Positions 22,184 through 22,203 of a stretch of DNA of 22,203 nt are shown here, piece after piece. The number at the start of each line of letters is the position of its first letter. The first letter of the stretch is position 1. The DNA is taken from NCBI GenBank assembly GCA_964406795.1, contig CAYOTA010000019.1, positions 1 to 22,203 on the forward strand, given 5' to 3'. Made by a program: the position numbers and the translations under genes. Below the pieces are notes generated by a model. It had not been told where the DNA came from and did no database searches. It saw only the letters and a program-made list of their open reading frames with translations. This DNA is from JAGORM01 sp964406795. GTDB lineage: Bacteria; Patescibacteriota; Microgenomatia; Levybacterales; GWA1-39-11.

Positions 22184-22203
22184 TTAGCTGAGTTCAAGCG
22201 TTG

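Noticed and set aside
1..22203. CRISPR array, tRNA or rRNA genes
   Set aside because: No regularly spaced direct repeats, tRNA cloverleaf/T-loop patterns or rRNA landmarks were seen on either strand.

Overview
This AT-rich window uses the standard genetic code: TGA is a normal stop. It looks like a chromosomal piece of an ultra-small Patescibacteria/CPR bacterium, most likely from the Microgenomates side. The evidence is the many single-pass envelope proteins with Thr/Pro linkers (TPTPT), a lamin-tail surface protein, a Gmad2 protein, a C39-like/TPR protein, short intergenic spaces, and many genes with no Shine-Dalgarno (SD) sequence whose start codon lies about where transcription should begin. 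The taxonomic call is an inference from gene style, not from a marker gene. I saw no rRNA, tRNA, CRISPR array or complete transposase.

Layout. (1) 1-6086: a plus-strand exopolysaccharide locus. It holds the tail of a membrane protein, a HlyD-like periplasmic adaptor, a GH81 endo-beta-1,3-glucanase, a processive GT2 synthase-type glycosyltransferase and a GT-C (PMT-like) glycosyltransferase. (2) 6087-6441: a structured, apparently non-coding element (copy A) followed by a second, diverged copy of the 3' end of the GT-C gene. (3) 6442-8360, minus: two unrecognised small proteins and a secreted discoidin-like protein with a Gly/Asn-rich repeat tail. (4) 8515-9705, plus: a polysaccharide pyruvyl transferase. 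A probable 49-residue membrane microprotein follows on the minus strand. (5) 9900-14019, plus: a lamin-tail surface protein, a HdeD-like membrane protein and a large single-pass unknown protein. (6) 14085-14249: copy B of the element. (7) 14255-15447, minus: a YhhQ-type transporter translationally coupled to a RibD/DHFR-like reductase. (8) 15485-17882: a two-component cluster with an OmpR-type regulator and a receiver-only protein on minus and a membrane histidine kinase on plus. (9) 17857-21617: envelope genes (Gmad2 protein, alpha/beta hydrolase, L,D-transpeptidase, C39-like/TPR protein) and MsrB. (10) 21620-22203: a YtxH-like small protein, an inverted duplication of its translation start region, and a hairpin at the window edge resembling an IS200/IS605 end.

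How the genes fit together. Almost everything concerns the cell envelope: making, exporting, trimming and decorating a polysaccharide (GT2, HlyD-like, GH81, GT-C, pyruvyl transferase), surface display (LTD, discoidin-like), wall cross-linking (L,D-transpeptidase), repair of oxidised proteins (MsrB) and envelope sensing (histidine kinase). The order glycosyltransferase - HlyD-like adaptor - matching hydrolase recalls synthase-dependent exopolysaccharide operons (alginate, cellulose), here with a beta-1,3-glucanase. The most unusual sequence-level signals are the duplicated structured element, the gene-end duplication beside copy A, and the widespread leaderless promoter layout.
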